NCBI RefSeq assembly: GCF_036075115.1
Contig: NZ_CP107958.1
Span: forward strand, 2,852,001 to 2,916,000
Length of the DNA: 64,000 nt
Direction: 5' to 3'
Origin: Streptomyces sp. NBC_00377
Lineage (GTDB): Bacteria; Actinomycetota; Actinomycetes; Streptomycetales; Streptomycetaceae
Positions 42,496 through 52,800 of the stretch are shown here, one piece after another (within the stretch, counting starts at the first letter, position 1; the number at the start of each line of letters is the position of its first letter). A program made the position numbers and the translations under genes. Under the pieces are notes generated by a model. That model was given only the letters and a program-made list of their open reading frames with translations. It was not told where the DNA came from and ran no database searches.

Positions 42496-43273
42496 GCTTG
42501 ACAACCTTGTTGGTGAGAGTGCCGATGCCTTCGATGGTGACGGCGACCTCGTCGCCGACAGCCAGGGGGCCCACCCCTGCCGGGGTGCCCGTGAGGATCA
42601 CGTCGCCGGGGAGCAGCGTCATGGCCTCGGTGATGTTGACGATCAGATCCTCGATCGAGTGGATCATCTCGCTGGTGCGGCCGAGCTGCCGCTGCTGTCC
42701 GTTGACCGTCGCCTGGACCGTGAGGTCGCTCGCGGTCTTCAGGTCCAGGCCGGTCTCCACCCAGGGGCCCAGCGGGCAGGAGGTGTCGAATCCCTTGGCC
42801 CGGGCCCATTGCTTCTCGCGCTTCTGGACGTCGCGGGCGGTGACGTCGTTCGCGCAGGTGTAGCCGAAGATCACGTCCTTGACGCGCTCGCGCGGGACCT
42901 CGCGGCACAGCCGGCCGATGACCACGGCGAGTTCGGCCTCGTGGTGGACCTCCTCGGAGAAGGCCGGGTACTGGATGGCGTCGCCGGGTCCGATCACCGA
43001 GGTGGACGGCTTGAAGAAGGCGAACGGGGCGTCCGGCACCTCGTTGCCCAGTTCGCGCGCGTGCTCGGCGTAGTTGCGGCCGAAGGCCACGACCTTGTTG
43101 GGCAGGACGGGCGGGAGCAGGCGGACCTTGCTCAGCGGCACCTTGGTGCCGGAGAGCTCGAAGTCCGTGAACGGGATGCCCTTGATGATGTCGAGGACGA
43201 GCTCGTCCGGCTTGTCGCCCTCGACCGCGCCGAAGGCGACGTTCCCGTCGATGGAGAACCTGGCGATGCGCAC
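42488..43273 (-). CDS. Fumarylacetoacetate hydrolase family protein
   Basis: A 261-residue FAH-fold enzyme. [16 protein letters not shown], the metal-binding [14 protein letters not shown] (Glu-x-Glu), [12 protein letters not shown] and [15 protein letters not shown] are family motifs. Such enzymes hydrolyse or decarboxylate beta-diketo acids or act as oxaloacetate tautomerase/decarboxylase; the substrate cannot be read from sequence. It is translationally overlapped with gltX downstream. GTG 43273 begins [15 protein letters not shown]. Confidence 0.9.
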   Translation of the reverse strand: MRIARFSIDGNVAFGAVEGDKPDELVLDIIKGIPFTDFELSGTKVPLSKVRLLPPVLPNKVVAFGRNYAEHARELGNEVPDAPFAFFKPSTSVIGPGDAIQYPAFSEEVHHEAELAVVIGRLCREVPRERVKDVIFGYTCANDVTARDVQKREKQWARAKGFDTSCPLGPWVETGLDLKTASDLTVQATVNGQQRQLGRTSEMIHSIEDLIVNITEAMTLLPGDVILTGTPAGVGPLAVGDEVAVTIEGIGTLTNKVVKRG

Positions 43274-43330
43274 GGGTTGATCGGCCCCTTGACTGAGCTG
43301 GCTGGAGTGTGATGCCTCAGGCTAACGCGG

Positions 43331-43358
43331 AAGGGCGTCCCCGGCCGGGGACGCCCTT
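43331..43358. terminator. Perfect 28-base palindrome, terminator
   Basis: AAGGGCGTCCCCGG and its complement CCGGGGACGCCCTT form one continuous palindrome. It lies between the FAH gene start and the end of the small gene at 43420, as expected for a terminator of the latter. Confidence 0.7.
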
Positions 43359-43419
43359 GACATCCGGGGTGGCCGCTTTGAGTATTCGGCGGCCGATGCC
43401 CGTATCTCCGCTTGAAGAT

Positions 43420-43608
43420 CTACTCGGCGACGGAGGCGGCGACCGGCGCCTCCATGAGGATGGTGCGCTTGGGATTGGCGGTCTGGGTGGGGAGTTCGAC
43501 GGAGTGCTCCTGCTGCTCCGGGAGCTGGAGTTCGTCGGCGTCCTTGAGGTGCGCCAGGGTCGTGCGCCGCGGGTTGGCGATCTTGTGGAACATCGTCGTC
43601 GTCTTCAC
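43420..43608 (-). CDS. Small protein with internal ANPxRT repeat, unknown
   Basis: A 62-residue protein (MKTTTMFHKIANPRRTTLAHL). It contains two related blocks, IANPRRTTL and TANPKRTIL, about 32 residues apart, separated by a Gln/Glu-rich linker. No signal peptide, no Cys, no membrane span. GTG 43608 has no ribosome site, so it may be leaderless; an ATG at 43593 is an alternative. I do not recognise the family. It faces away from the first conservon across 600 bases. Confidence 0.6.
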   Translation of the reverse strand: MKTTTMFHKIANPRRTTLAHLKDADELQLPEQQEHSVELPTQTANPKRTILMEAPVAASVAE

Positions 43609-44208
43609 AGTTGTACGTGACCCTGTCGTGTCCGGGCGTCCGGGAAGCCCTCAAGGGCCTCCACTCGGGCGCGGTTTGTCGGATGTGCCATCCCTGTAAA
43701 GCGTCAGGCTAAACACGCGATTCCCGGTGAACGCGTGAAGGTCGCATGATCAGCGTGTGAGTTTGCTCACGAATCCATGGGCAAAACGGTCATTCCAGCC
43801 CTTCGGGAGACTGGTAAGAAACGGACATCAGGCACCTGAAGCCCCCATTCCGCTCCTGATCATGGCGACTGGGACACCGTCCGGCCGCCACCGCTTCACA
43901 CACTTATGTCCGCCTTATGCGGGTGGACTTTCTACATCGCGTGACACGACCCTCACGTGGTGTCACGCTTGTCACAGCCTGGCCAACGGGCCTTGTTCGA
44001 GATTCTGCACTGTGCTGGAATTCCTCGGACCGCCGCGGGTTCGAGCCGGCGCACAGAGGGCGCTCAGGAGCGCCTGGTGGCGGCGAGATCAGGGGGAGCC
44101 AGCGCCGGTGCTCACGACGACGAGGGGGCGTATTCAGGGCGCCCCTCAACACGCCGACACCGTCCTTCCGTTCGCGGAGGGGCGCCTGGTCCAGAGGTTG
44201 CGACGCTA
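43609..44208. other. Long spacer upstream of first conservon
   Basis: 600 bases without a credible gene. It holds GTGAG-TTTG-CTCAC (43757-43770), the GCGTGACAC inverted repeat listed separately, and presumably the promoters of cvnA1 and of the divergent small gene. The frame upstream of the cvnA1 start is open but of non-coding composition. Confidence 0.6.
43939..43968. promoter_or_regulatory. 9-bp inverted repeat upstream of cvnA1
   Basis: GCGTGACAC (43939-43947) and GTGTCACGC (43960-43968), perfect, with arm centres 21 bases apart (two helical turns); a third TGTCAC follows at 43970-43975. It lies about 240 bases upstream of the cvnA1 start. The GTGNCAC-like half-sites recall CRP/FNR-family sites, but the binder is unknown. 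Confidence 0.5.
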
Positions 44209-47200
44209 GTGCAGGGACGTTTCAAGAGGGATGGCAGCGCTTCGGCCGAGCCGGAGCCGCACGGCGGGACTGGCCCGATGGCAGTCGGCTCCTCGCCCCA
44301 GCACGCCCAGAACCCGGGCCAGGCTCCGACCGGTGACGGCGGTGAGCGCCCCGGGCGTCCCGGCGTGTCCGCGTCGTCGAGTTCTGCTCCCCCGACTCCT
44401 AAGAAGCCGCCGGCCGGCCCCACCGGGCCCGGTCCCCGTGTGGCGCTGCGCAACTGGCGCATCTCCACGCGTCTGGTGGCGCTGCTGACCCTGCCGGTGG
44501 TCGCGGCCACCACGCTGGGCGCGCTGCGCATCAACCAGTCGATGGACGACATCCAGCAGCTCGACAACATGAAGCTGCTGACGGACATGACCAAGCAGGC
44601 CACCGACCTCGCCGTCGCGCTCCAGGACGAGCGCGACCGTTCGGCCGGCCCGCTGGCGCACGGCGTCAAGGCGAACGAGCCGGGCATCGTCGGCTTCCGC
44701 CAGAAGACGGACCGCGCGCTGAGCGCCTTCCAGGACGCGTCGGAGGAGATCGACGGCGCCACCGCCGACGGCAACCTCCAGGGCGTCCGCGACAGCCTCG
44801 TCGGCCTGCTGAGCGACCTGGGCAACCTCGCCAAGGTCCGCACCACGGCCTACGCGGAGAAGAACAACTCCACCCAGACGGTGGAGGCCTACCACCGCCT
44901 CATCACCAGCCTGCTCGACCTCTCCCAGGACATGGCGCAGGCCACGAGCAACCCGGAGATGATCCAGCGCACGCGTGCGCTGGCCGCCTTCTCCTCCGCC
45001 AAGGAGTACGCCTCCGTCCAGCGCGCCGTGCTCGCGGCGGCGCTGCCGGCGAGCAGCAACGTCTACGGCACCCTCGCCGAGAACGACCGGCAGTACGCCG
45101 AGGCCGCGCTCGAGAACGAGGACTCCGAGCTCGCGAGTTTCCGCAGCATCTACGGCGACAGCGGCGCCGAGGAACTGCTGGCGCCCGTCGACACGGGCAA
45201 CCCGGTCATCGAGGACGCCGACACCTTCGCCAACCGGGCGCTCAGCTCCGCGAACGGTCTGAAGTCGCTGGACAAGCAGTCGTACCAGGACTGGATCGAC
45301 GCCAGCTCGACCAAGATCAAGCAGATGAACAACATCGAGCTCACGCTGCTCGAGGACATGGAGCAGAAGGCGCGTCAGCTGCGCGCCGAGTCGGAGCGCG
45401 AAGCGATCATCTCCGGTGCGCTCATCCTGCTCGTGCTCGGTGTCTCGCTGGTCGGCGCGTTCGTCGTCGCCCGGTCCATGATCCGTTCGCTGCGCCGCCT
45501 CCAGGAGACCGCCACCAAGGTCGCCCAGGACCGCCTGCCCGAGCTGGTCAAGCAGCTGTCCGAGTCCGACCCGCAGGACGTCGACACGTCCGTGGAGTCG
45601 GTCGGTGTGCACTCCCGGGACGAGATCGGCCAGGTGGCCGCGGCCTTCGACGACGTGCACCGCGAGGCCGTCCGCCTCGCCGCCGAGCAGGCCCTCCTGC
45701 GGGGCAACGTCAACGCGATGTTCACCAACCTCTCGCGCCGCTCCCAGGGCCTCATCCAGCGTCAGCTCTCGCTCATCTCCGAACTGGAGTCCCGCGAGGC
45801 CGACCCGGACCAGCTGTCCTCGCTCTTCAAGCTCGACCACCTCGCGACCCGCATGCGCCGTAACGGTGAGAACCTCCTCGTCCTCGCGGGTGAGGAGCCC
45901 GGCCGCCGCTGGACCCGTCCGGTCCCGCTGGTCGACGTGCTGCGCGCCGCCGCCTCCGAGGTGGAGCAGTACGAGCGCATCGAACTGGCCTCCGTGCCGA
46001 CCACCGAAGTGGCCGGCCGGGTCGTCAACGACCTCGTGCACCTCCTCGCCGAGCTGCTCGAGAACGCCACCTCGTTCTCCTCTCCGCAGACCAAGGTCAA
46101 GGTCACCGGTCACGCGCTGCCCGACGGCCGCGTCCTGATCGAGATCCACGACACCGGCATCGGCCTCTCCCCCGAGGACCTCGCCGCGATCAACGAGCGG
46201 CTCGCCTCGCCGCCCACCGTGGACGTGTCGGTCTCCCGGCGCATGGGTCTGTTCGTGGTCGGTCGTCTGTCGCAACGCCACGGCATCCGCATCCAGCTGC
46301 GCCCCTCCGACTCCGGCGGCACGACCGCGCTGGTCATGCTGCCCGTGGACGTCGCCCAGGGCGGCAAGAAGCCCCAGCCCAAGCCCGGTCAGGGCAGCGT
46401 CGCGGGCGGTCCCGCCGCCGCGCAGGCCGCCGCCGGCGTCGCCGCCGCCCGTCGCCAGAACGGCTCGCAGAACGGCTCGCAGAACGGCTCGCAGGGCGGT
46501 GCCCTGGGCGCCGGTCCCGGGTCCGGTGGCCGCCTCGCGGCGGGCCAGGGTCCCCGGGCCGCGCTGCCCGGCCGTGACGGCGGTGGCCGTCCCGGTGGTC
46601 AGCCGCCGCGCGGGCCGCAGCAGCCTCCCGCCTCCCCCCAGCAGGGCCGACCGGCCCCGGCCGGCGCGGGCACCGGCTTCGGCGGCCAGGCGCCCGGCGC
46701 ACCGCAGGGCCTCCAGGCGGCCGGTACGGGTTCGCAGGGCACGGACATGTTCGGCGGACGTCCGCCGCAGCGGGGCAACAAGGCCGAGCAGGGCGGCCGG
46801 GGCCGTCAGCCTCAGCTGCCGCCGCGCGGTGGTGCGCGCGCCGAGCTGCCCGGCGGCAACGGGCAGCCGCGCGTGACCAGCTGGGGTGACGAGAACGCCC
46901 AGCCGCCGGTCGGGCGCAGCCCGCTGGACGCCCCGCGCGGTCACGAGGAGCCGGACGTCGCCCAGACGTCGCGCATGCCGCGCATCGACGACCGCCAGGG
47001 TCCCGCCGCCACTTCCGAGATACCGGCCGTCCCGCGGATCGACGACCGGCAGGGCCCGGCGGGTCCCGCCGACTTCGGCCGTCCCGTCGCGAACGGTGTG
47101 CAGAACACGGGCCGGTTCCCGGCCGTGGGCACCCCCCGGGCGGACGTCGACGGAGGCCAGGACACCGGCCGGTTCCAGCGTCCCGGCACCAGTGGCCAGC

Positions 47201-48000
47201 AGGACGACAACGGCTTCACCCGGTCCGACGTCTTCGGCGCCCCGGGCGGGCAGAACGCTCCGGCGGTCCCGAACCAGTTCGCCCCGCAGGCGTACGACAA
47301 CGGTTCCACCGGCCAGTTCGCCGTGCCCGGCTTCGACTCCTCCTCGACCGGTCAGCACTCGCTGCCCGGCCGCCAGGACCCCTCGGCCACCGGCCAGTTC
47401 CCCGCTCCGCAGACGGGTGCCTACGGCGCCCCGTCGCAGCCTCCGGTTCCGCCGCGCCCCGCCGGGCGTGCGGAGCAGGCAGGCCGGGGCGCCGGGCAGC
47501 GTGCCGACGAGGGACGGGGACCGGGCGACGGCTGGGCACTCCCGCCGGCCTCGGGTCCCGGTGACGGGCGCACGCCGCTGTACGACACGCTGGAGACCAA
47601 CTGGTTCCACGGTCAGCAGGCGGGCGACGCGGCTGCGGCACCGGCTCCTCAGCAGCACCAGCAGCCGCAGACACCGGCTGCCCCCCAGCGTTCCGCAGCC
47701 GCGAATGCCTCCTGGCGCACCTCGCCGAACGACGAACTCGTCCGGCAGGCCGAGCGGGTCAGGCAGCCGGCCGCGGGCGGCGTCACCACGTCCGGCCTGC
47801 CGCGCCGGGTGCCCAGGGCGAACCTCGTCCCGGGCACGGCTCAGCAGCAACAGCACCAACCCGGTCCGCAGGTCTCGCGTGCGCCTGACGACGTACGCGG
47901 CCGACTGACCAATCTTCGTCGGGGCATCGCGCAGGGTCGTCAGGCCGGCAACGGTCAGACCGGCAGTTTCCCGAGCCCCACTCACCAGCAGGAGCGTTAG
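44209..48000 (+). CDS. cvnA: CvnA-type sensor histidine kinase-like protein (conservon 1)
   Basis: A 1263-residue membrane protein that heads a conservon. After a Pro-rich N-terminus come TM1 (about 87-108), an extracytoplasmic nitrate/nitrite-sensing-like (NIT) domain, TM2 (about 399-424), a HAMP region, a DHp-like LDHLATRMRRNGENLLVLAG, and an ATPase with ELLENA (about 614), HDTGIGL and MGLFVVG (about 678). The last 550 residues are a Gly/Gln/Pro-rich disordered tail ending in a conserved motif. In S. coelicolor CvnA-D form a membrane complex resembling G-protein signalling, and ATPase activity rather than clear kinase activity is reported. GTG 44209 is chosen; ATG 44280 is possible. cvnB starts at the next base after the stop. 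Confidence 0.9.
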   Translation: MQGRFKRDGSASAEPEPHGGTGPMAVGSSPQHAQNPGQAPTGDGGERPGRPGVSASSSSAPPTPKKPPAGPTGPGPRVALRNWRISTRLVALLTLPVVAATTLGALRINQSMDDIQQLDNMKLLTDMTKQATDLAVALQDERDRSAGPLAHGVKANEPGIVGFRQKTDRALSAFQDASEEIDGATADGNLQGVRDSLVGLLSDLGNLAKVRTTAYAEKNNSTQTVEAYHRLITSLLDLSQDMAQATSNPEMIQRTRALAAFSSAKEYASVQRAVLAAALPASSNVYGTLAENDRQYAEAALENEDSELASFRSIYGDSGAEELLAPVDTGNPVIEDADTFANRALSSANGLKSLDKQSYQDWIDASSTKIKQMNNIELTLLEDMEQKARQLRAESEREAIISGALILLVLGVSLVGAFVVARSMIRSLRRLQETATKVAQDRLPELVKQLSESDPQDVDTSVESVGVHSRDEIGQVAAAFDDVHREAVRLAAEQALLRGNVNAMFTNLSRRSQGLIQRQLSLISELESREADPDQLSSLFKLDHLATRMRRNGENLLVLAGEEPGRRWTRPVPLVDVLRAAASEVEQYERIELASVPTTEVAGRVVNDLVHLLAELLENATSFSSPQTKVKVTGHALPDGRVLIEIHDTGIGLSPEDLAAINERLASPPTVDVSVSRRMGLFVVGRLSQRHGIRIQLRPSDSGGTTALVMLPVDVAQGGKKPQPKPGQGSVAGGPAAAQAAAGVAAARRQNGSQNGSQNGSQGGALGAGPGSGGRLAAGQGPRAALPGRDGGGRPGGQPPRGPQQPPASPQQGRPAPAGAGTGFGGQAPGAPQGLQAAGTGSQGTDMFGGRPPQRGNKAEQGGRGRQPQLPPRGGARAELPGGNGQPRVTSWGDENAQPPVGRSPLDAPRGHEEPDVAQTSRMPRIDDRQGPAATSEIPAVPRIDDRQGPAGPADFGRPVANGVQNTGRFPAVGTPRADVDGGQDTGRFQRPGTSGQQDDNGFTRSDVFGAPGGQNAPAVPNQFAPQAYDNGSTGQFAVPGFDSSSTGQHSLPGRQDPSATGQFPAPQTGAYGAPSQPPVPPRPAGRAEQAGRGAGQRADEGRGPGDGWALPPASGPGDGRTPLYDTLETNWFHGQQAGDAAAAPAPQQHQQPQTPAAPQRSAAANASWRTSPNDELVRQAERVRQPAAGGVTTSGLPRRVPRANLVPGTAQQQQHQPGPQVSRAPDDVRGRLTNLRRGIAQGRQAGNGQTGSFPSPTHQQER

Positions 48001-48423
48001 TTGAGTCAGATGAGCCAGGCGGCACAGAACCTGAACTGGTTGATCACCAACTTCGTGGACAACACCCCCGGGGTGTCCCACACCGTTGTCGTGTCCGCCG
48101 ACGGGCTCCTGCTCGCCATGTCCGAGGGTTTCCCGCGTGACCGTGCCGACCAGCTGGCGGCCGTCGCGTCGGGTCTCACCTCGCTGACGGCCGGCGCCTC
48201 CCGGATCTTCGAAGGCGGCAGCGTGGCCCAGACCGTCGTCGAGATGGAGCGAGGATTCCTCTTCCTCATGTCCGTCTCGGACGGCTCGTCGCTCGCCGTT
48301 CTCGCGCACCCCGAGTGCGACATCGGCCTCGTCGGCTACGAGATGACCCTCCTCGTCGACCGCGCGGGCGCGGTCCTCACACCTGATCTGCGCGCCGAGC
48401 TCCAGGGCAGTCTGCTCCACTGA
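48001..48423 (+). CDS. cvnB: CvnB roadblock/LC7 protein (conservon 1)
   Basis: A 140-residue roadblock/LC7 protein (MSQAAQNLNWLITNF, VVSADGLLLAMSEGF, GGSVAQTVVEMERGFLFLM) like MglB, a likely partner or activator of the GTPase CvnD. TTG 48001 directly follows the cvnA stop with GGAG six bases upstream; ATG 48010 is an alternative. It differs from CvnB of conservon 2 at only a few positions. Confidence 0.93.
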   Translation: MSQMSQAAQNLNWLITNFVDNTPGVSHTVVVSADGLLLAMSEGFPRDRADQLAAVASGLTSLTAGASRIFEGGSVAQTVVEMERGFLFLMSVSDGSSLAVLAHPECDIGLVGYEMTLLVDRAGAVLTPDLRAELQGSLLH

Positions 48424-48537
48424 CCCGCCCCGGCACTACCCGCCTCACGAAATCACCGTCCGGCCGACACAATCCCCCCACCGGCCTCGACGGACGGCAC
48501 GACTGACCGCGAATCTGCTGTCCCGCCCGGAGGATCC

Positions 48538-48936
48538 ATGACCCCGCCCACCGCCCATCATGATCCGTACGCGGAGCCGTACGGGGATGAGGGCGACCAG
48601 CCGCTGGTGCGTCCGTATGCGATGACCGGTGGCCGGACCCGGCCGCGCTATCAGCTCGCCATCGAGGCGCTGATCAGCACCACGGCCGACCCGGCAGCGC
48701 TCATGGGGCTGCTCCCGGAGCACCAGCGCATCTGCCATCTGTGCCGTGAGGTCAAGTCGGTCGCGGAGGTATCGGCGCTCCTGGCCATGCCGCTGGGGGT
48801 GGCGCGGATCCTGGTCGCGGACCTCGCCGAGGCCGGACTGGTGGCCATCCACCAGCCGGGCGGCGACGAGAACAACGGTGGCGCTCCGGACGTGACGCTG
48901 CTCGAAAGGGTGCTCAGTGGACTTCGCAAGCTCTGA
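48538..48936 (+). CDS. cvnC: CvnC DUF742 protein (conservon 1)
   Basis: A 132-residue DUF742 protein. VRPYAMTGGRTRPRYQLAIEAL is the signature, followed by a winged-helix-like part (LCREVKSVAEVSALL) and LLERVLSGLRKL. It has a short N-terminal tail, unlike the 195-residue copy in conservon 2. GGAGG precedes the ATG. Its 3' end overlaps cvnD by 20 bp. Proposed scaffold in the CvnA-D complex. Confidence 0.93.
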   Translation: MTPPTAHHDPYAEPYGDEGDQPLVRPYAMTGGRTRPRYQLAIEALISTTADPAALMGLLPEHQRICHLCREVKSVAEVSALLAMPLGVARILVADLAEAGLVAIHQPGGDENNGGAPDVTLLERVLSGLRKL

Positions 48937-49492
48937 CGGAGGGCGGGCAACCACCTCCGCGAAGATCGTGGTGGCGGGGGGCTTCGGCGTGGGCAAGACC
49001 ACGTTCGTGGGCGCCGTCTCCGAGATCAACCCGCTGCGCACGGAGGCCGTCATGACGTCCGCGTCGGCGGGCATCGACGACCTCACCCACACCGGGGACA
49101 AGACCACCACCACGGTGGCCATGGACTTCGGCCGTATCACCCTGGACCAGGACCTGATCCTGTACCTGTTCGGCACGCCCGGCCAGGACCGCTTCTGGTT
49201 CATGTGGGACGACCTGGTGCGCGGTGCGATCGGCGCGATCGTGCTGGTCGACACCCGTCGTCTCGCCGACTGCTTCCCGGCGGTCGACTACTTCGAGAAC
49301 AGCGGTCTGCCGTTCGTCGTGGCCCTGAACGGCTTCGACGGCTCGCAGCCCTACCAGCCCGAAGAGGTGCGCGAGGCGCTCCAGATCGGACCGGACACCC
49401 CGATCATCACGACGGATGCCCGGCACCGCTCGGACGCCAAGAGCGCGCTGATCACGCTGGTCGAGCACGCGCTCATGGCGCGGCTGCGGTAA
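48917..49492 (+). CDS. cvnD: CvnD Ras-like GTPase (conservon 1)
   Basis: A 191-residue small GTPase of the MglA-like type. The P-loop is GGFGVGKTT, the G3 region FGTPGQDRFWFM replaces the usual DxxGQ Asp by Thr-Pro, and the guanine motif is ALNGFDG in place of NKxD. GTG 48917 overlaps cvnC by 20 bp, so translation is coupled. Expected to cycle between cytosol and CvnA at the membrane. Nearly identical in mid-gene to conservon 2 cvnD. Confidence 0.94.
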   Translation: MDFASSDGGRATTSAKIVVAGGFGVGKTTFVGAVSEINPLRTEAVMTSASAGIDDLTHTGDKTTTTVAMDFGRITLDQDLILYLFGTPGQDRFWFMWDDLVRGAIGAIVLVDTRRLADCFPAVDYFENSGLPFVVALNGFDGSQPYQPEEVREALQIGPDTPIITTDARHRSDAKSALITLVEHALMARLR

Positions 49493-49512
49493 CTTTCAAG
49501 GATTCTGTGCCG

Positions 49513-49528
49513 TACGACAGTTGTCGTA
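49513..49528. promoter_or_regulatory. Palindrome TACGACA-GT-TGTCGTA
   Basis: Perfect 7-bp arms around GT, 21 bases after the first cvnD gene. It may be a regulator site for conservon 2, but the position before the terminator argues against a simple operator. Confidence 0.4.
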
Positions 49529-49650
49529 GACGCTTCGGAGCCGGCTGTGGCCTTTGACACGGTCGGCTCCGGTGTTCATAACGTTTCGGCAGTGGAATCG
49601 GGTGGTACCGCAACGCGTCGCGGTCACTTGGTCTCACTGTGCGCACGAAG

Positions 49651-49681
49651 GCCCCGCCTTTTGGCGGGGCTCGTTCTTTTT
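49651..49681 (+). terminator. Rho-independent terminator of conservon 1
   Basis: GCCCCGCC-TTTT-GGCGGGGC stem (49651-49658 with 49663-49670), then TCGTTCTTTTT. This is the only textbook T-tailed terminator in the window. Confidence 0.92.
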
Positions 49682-49868
49682 GACCGTTTTACGTGGGGCT
49701 TACATCACGTCGAACCAGCTCTTTCCCATGTTTGGAGGAGCGCTGGTCGTCATGCTGGAATGCCTGAACTGCCCAATAGTCAATGACGTACTGATGGTCG
49801 ATGGCTGACCGGGCTCTGAGACACTGCGGCACGACGAAGGTGCCGACCGCCGAGAGGTTGTTGGTCGA

Positions 49869-52800
49869 GTGAGGCGAAGCAAGCAAAGTCCCGAGCCGGC
49901 GGCCCGGGGCAACTTCACCCCGCCGCCGCGCGGAGCGGCGCCCGCCCCTGTGCCCGGTTCGGAGCCGGCGGCCGCACCCGCGAAGAGCGGTGGCCGTCTC
50001 TCCCCGCGCAACTGGCGGGTGCCGACCAGGCTGAACGCGATCCTGCTCATACCCGTGGTGGTCGGCCTGGTCATGGGCGGCTTCCAGGTGAAGAACTCGA
50101 TCGACACCTGGCAGGAGGCCCGCGACGCCGAGAAGGTGGCGAAGATCGTGGCCGCCGCCGGCGAGTACGCCGAGGCCCTCCTCAACGAGCGGGACGTCAC
50201 CGCCCAGCCGCTGCTCCAGGACAAGAAGGACGACCCGGTCGTCAAGACGGCTCGCGCCGCCACCGACGCCAAGGCCACCGCCTTCCACGACGAAGTCGTC
50301 GGGATGCCGGACAAGGAAGGCCTCCAGCGCAGGCTGAAGCTGGTGGAGGAGGCCGAGCCGACCCTCACCAAGATCCGCGCGGCCGCCTACACCAAGGCCC
50401 TGGACCCGGTGAAGACCGAAGAGGGCTACGTCGCCGTCGAGCACCTGCTCATGGAGTTCTCCAACGAGCTCGGCCTCGGCACCGGCAACATCACCGCCTA
50501 CGGCCGTACCGTCTACGCGGTCGCCCTGGCCAAGGGCGCCGAGTCCCTCCAGCGCGCGATCGGTATGCACCTGCTCGTCCGGCCCAGCCCCGACGAGACG
50601 GTCTACCGGCAGCAGCTCACCGCCTTCACCTCGTACGCGTACCTCGAGGGCGTCGCCCAGCAGGAGTACGTCTCCGGTGGCACCGTCGACGATGCCGCGC
50701 GGCTCGTCCAGGTCATGAAGGAGAAGACCGCAGAGGGCACGAAGCAGGCCGCCGACGCCCAGGCCAAGGCCGAAGCCGCCGGACAGGAGTTCATCCCGCC
50801 GCCCGCCATGGACAAGATGATCCAGGCGATCGGCAGCGGGCGTGACCCCGCCCAACTCGCCAAGCAGGGCATCACCGCGCAGGCGTGGATGTCCGCCGCG
50901 ACGCTGAAGTTCGAGGGCTACAGCCAGGTCGAGAGCGAACTCATCGACCGCGCGGTCACCGACGCGGGGCAGATCGCCTCCGACGCCCAGCGCGACGCCA
51001 TCATCAACGGCGCGATCGTCATCATCGCCCTGCTCGCGGCGTTCATCGTCGCCAGTCTCATGGCCCGCCAGATGAGCCAGGCCATGCGCCAGCTGCGCAA
51101 CGCCGCCTTCGGCATCGCCGAGCAGCGCCTGCCGATGCTGGTCGACCAGCTCTCGCGCACCGACCCCGGCCGGGTCGACACCCGGGTCCAGCCGATCCCC
51201 ATCAACACGAGGGACGAGATCGGCGAGGTCGCCCGCGCCTTCGACCAGGTCCACCGCGAGGCCGTCCGGCTGGCCGCCGAGCAGGCTCTGCTGCGGGGCA
51301 ACATCAACGCGATCTTCACCAACCTGTCGCGCCGCAACCAGTCGCTGATCGAGGGCCAGCTGACCCTGATCACCGACCTGGAGAACAACGAGGCCGACCC
51401 GGACCAGCTGGAGAACCTCTTCCGCCTGGACCACCTCGCCACCCGTATGCGCCGCAACGGCGAGAACCTCCTGGTGCTCGCCGGCGAGGAGCCCGGCCGC
51501 CGCTGGGACCAGCCGGTCCCCCTGGTCGACGTCCTGCGCGCCGCCTCCTCCGAGGTGGAGCAGTACGAGCGCATCGAGCTGTCCGGCGTTCCCGAGGCCG
51601 AGATCCACGGCCGTGCCGTGACCGACCTCGTGCACCTGCTCGCCGAGCTGCTGGAGAACGCCACGACGTTCTCCTCCCCGCAGACCAAGGTGCGGGTCAC
51701 GGCCACCCGTCTTCCCGACGGCCGGGTCATGATCGAGATCCACGACAAGGGCATCGGCCTCACCGCCGAGGACTTCGCGGACATCAACCACAAGCTGGCC
51801 AACCCGCCGACAGTGGACGCCGCGATCTCGCAGCGCATGGGCCTGTTCGTGGTCGGCCGGCTGTCGGACCGGCACGGTATCCGCGTCCAGCTGCGCCCCT
51901 CGGGCGAGCAGGCCGGCACCACCTCGCTGGTCATGCTGCCGGACGCCATCACCCACGGTGGCGGCGGCGAGCAGCAGCAGCCGGAGCGCGACGAGTTCAC
52001 GGTCTCGCAGATCATCCCGGAGCAGAACTACGGCGCCGGTGAGGACTTCAACAACGGTCTGCCGATGCGTACCGCGGCGGAACTCGGCTTCGACGACAGT
52101 CAGTACGAGGTCCCCGACGACATCCGTGACCTGGACCCGGTGGGCCGCTCGCTGATGCGCGAGGAACGCCGTGCCGCCCTGGAGTCCCAGTCGGGCCAGC
52201 CCGGTCAGCCGGGTCAGCAGCAGCCCGCCGAGGCGTCCGCGTTCGGCGAGGGCTTCGACGCCCCCCAGCACCAGCAGCCGTACGACGCCGGCCAGAACGG
52301 CTACGACCCCGCCCAGCAGGGCGCCGTGGGCGGCTACGACAGCGGTGCGACCGGGTACGCCGAGCAGCCCGCGGCGTACGACCAGCAGACGGCGTACGGG
52401 GAGCAGCAGCGCCCGGCGTACGACGATCAGTACTTCCAGTCGAACGGCGGCCGTCCGCAGGGTGAGTCGTTCTCTGCGAACGGCGGCCGTCCGCAGGGCG
52501 AGTCGTTCTCCGCGAACGGCGGGCTGCCCCAGAACGAGGGCTTCTCGTCGAACGGCGGTTACCCGGACCCCGCGTATGCGGAGCCCGTCCAGGAGGACCG
52601 GACGGCGGCCCCCGCCAACGGGTCCGAGGGCTTCCAGCCGTACCAGGAGCAGCAGTCCTACCAGGACGACTGGCCTCAGCAGAACAGCCACACGAACGGT
52701 TACCGGAACGGCTACCCGGACCAGTACGCTCCGGAAGCGGAATCCGCGCAGGCCGCTGACGCGGCTGAGCAGAACCGCGTAGGCTTCGACCGTCCGGGGC

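Larger units (their letters stand above)
49493..49868. other. Spacer between the two conservons
   Basis: 376 bases without a convincing gene. It contains a palindrome (49513-49528), a T-tailed terminator (49651-49681) and presumably the cvnA2 promoter. GGAGGAG at 49734-49740 precedes an 18-codon frame (ATG 49752), a weak candidate leader peptide. Confidence 0.6.

Noticed and set aside
44206..48420. 1404-codon open frame on the minus strand opposite cvnA1 and cvnB1
   Set aside because: It mirrors the codon pattern of the real genes, as happens in very GC-rich DNA. Its product is a featureless Gly/Arg/Val-rich string with no domain.
49752..49808. 18-codon frame after GGAGGAG before cvnA2
   Set aside because: Too short to support without conservation; kept only as a note in the spacer entry.
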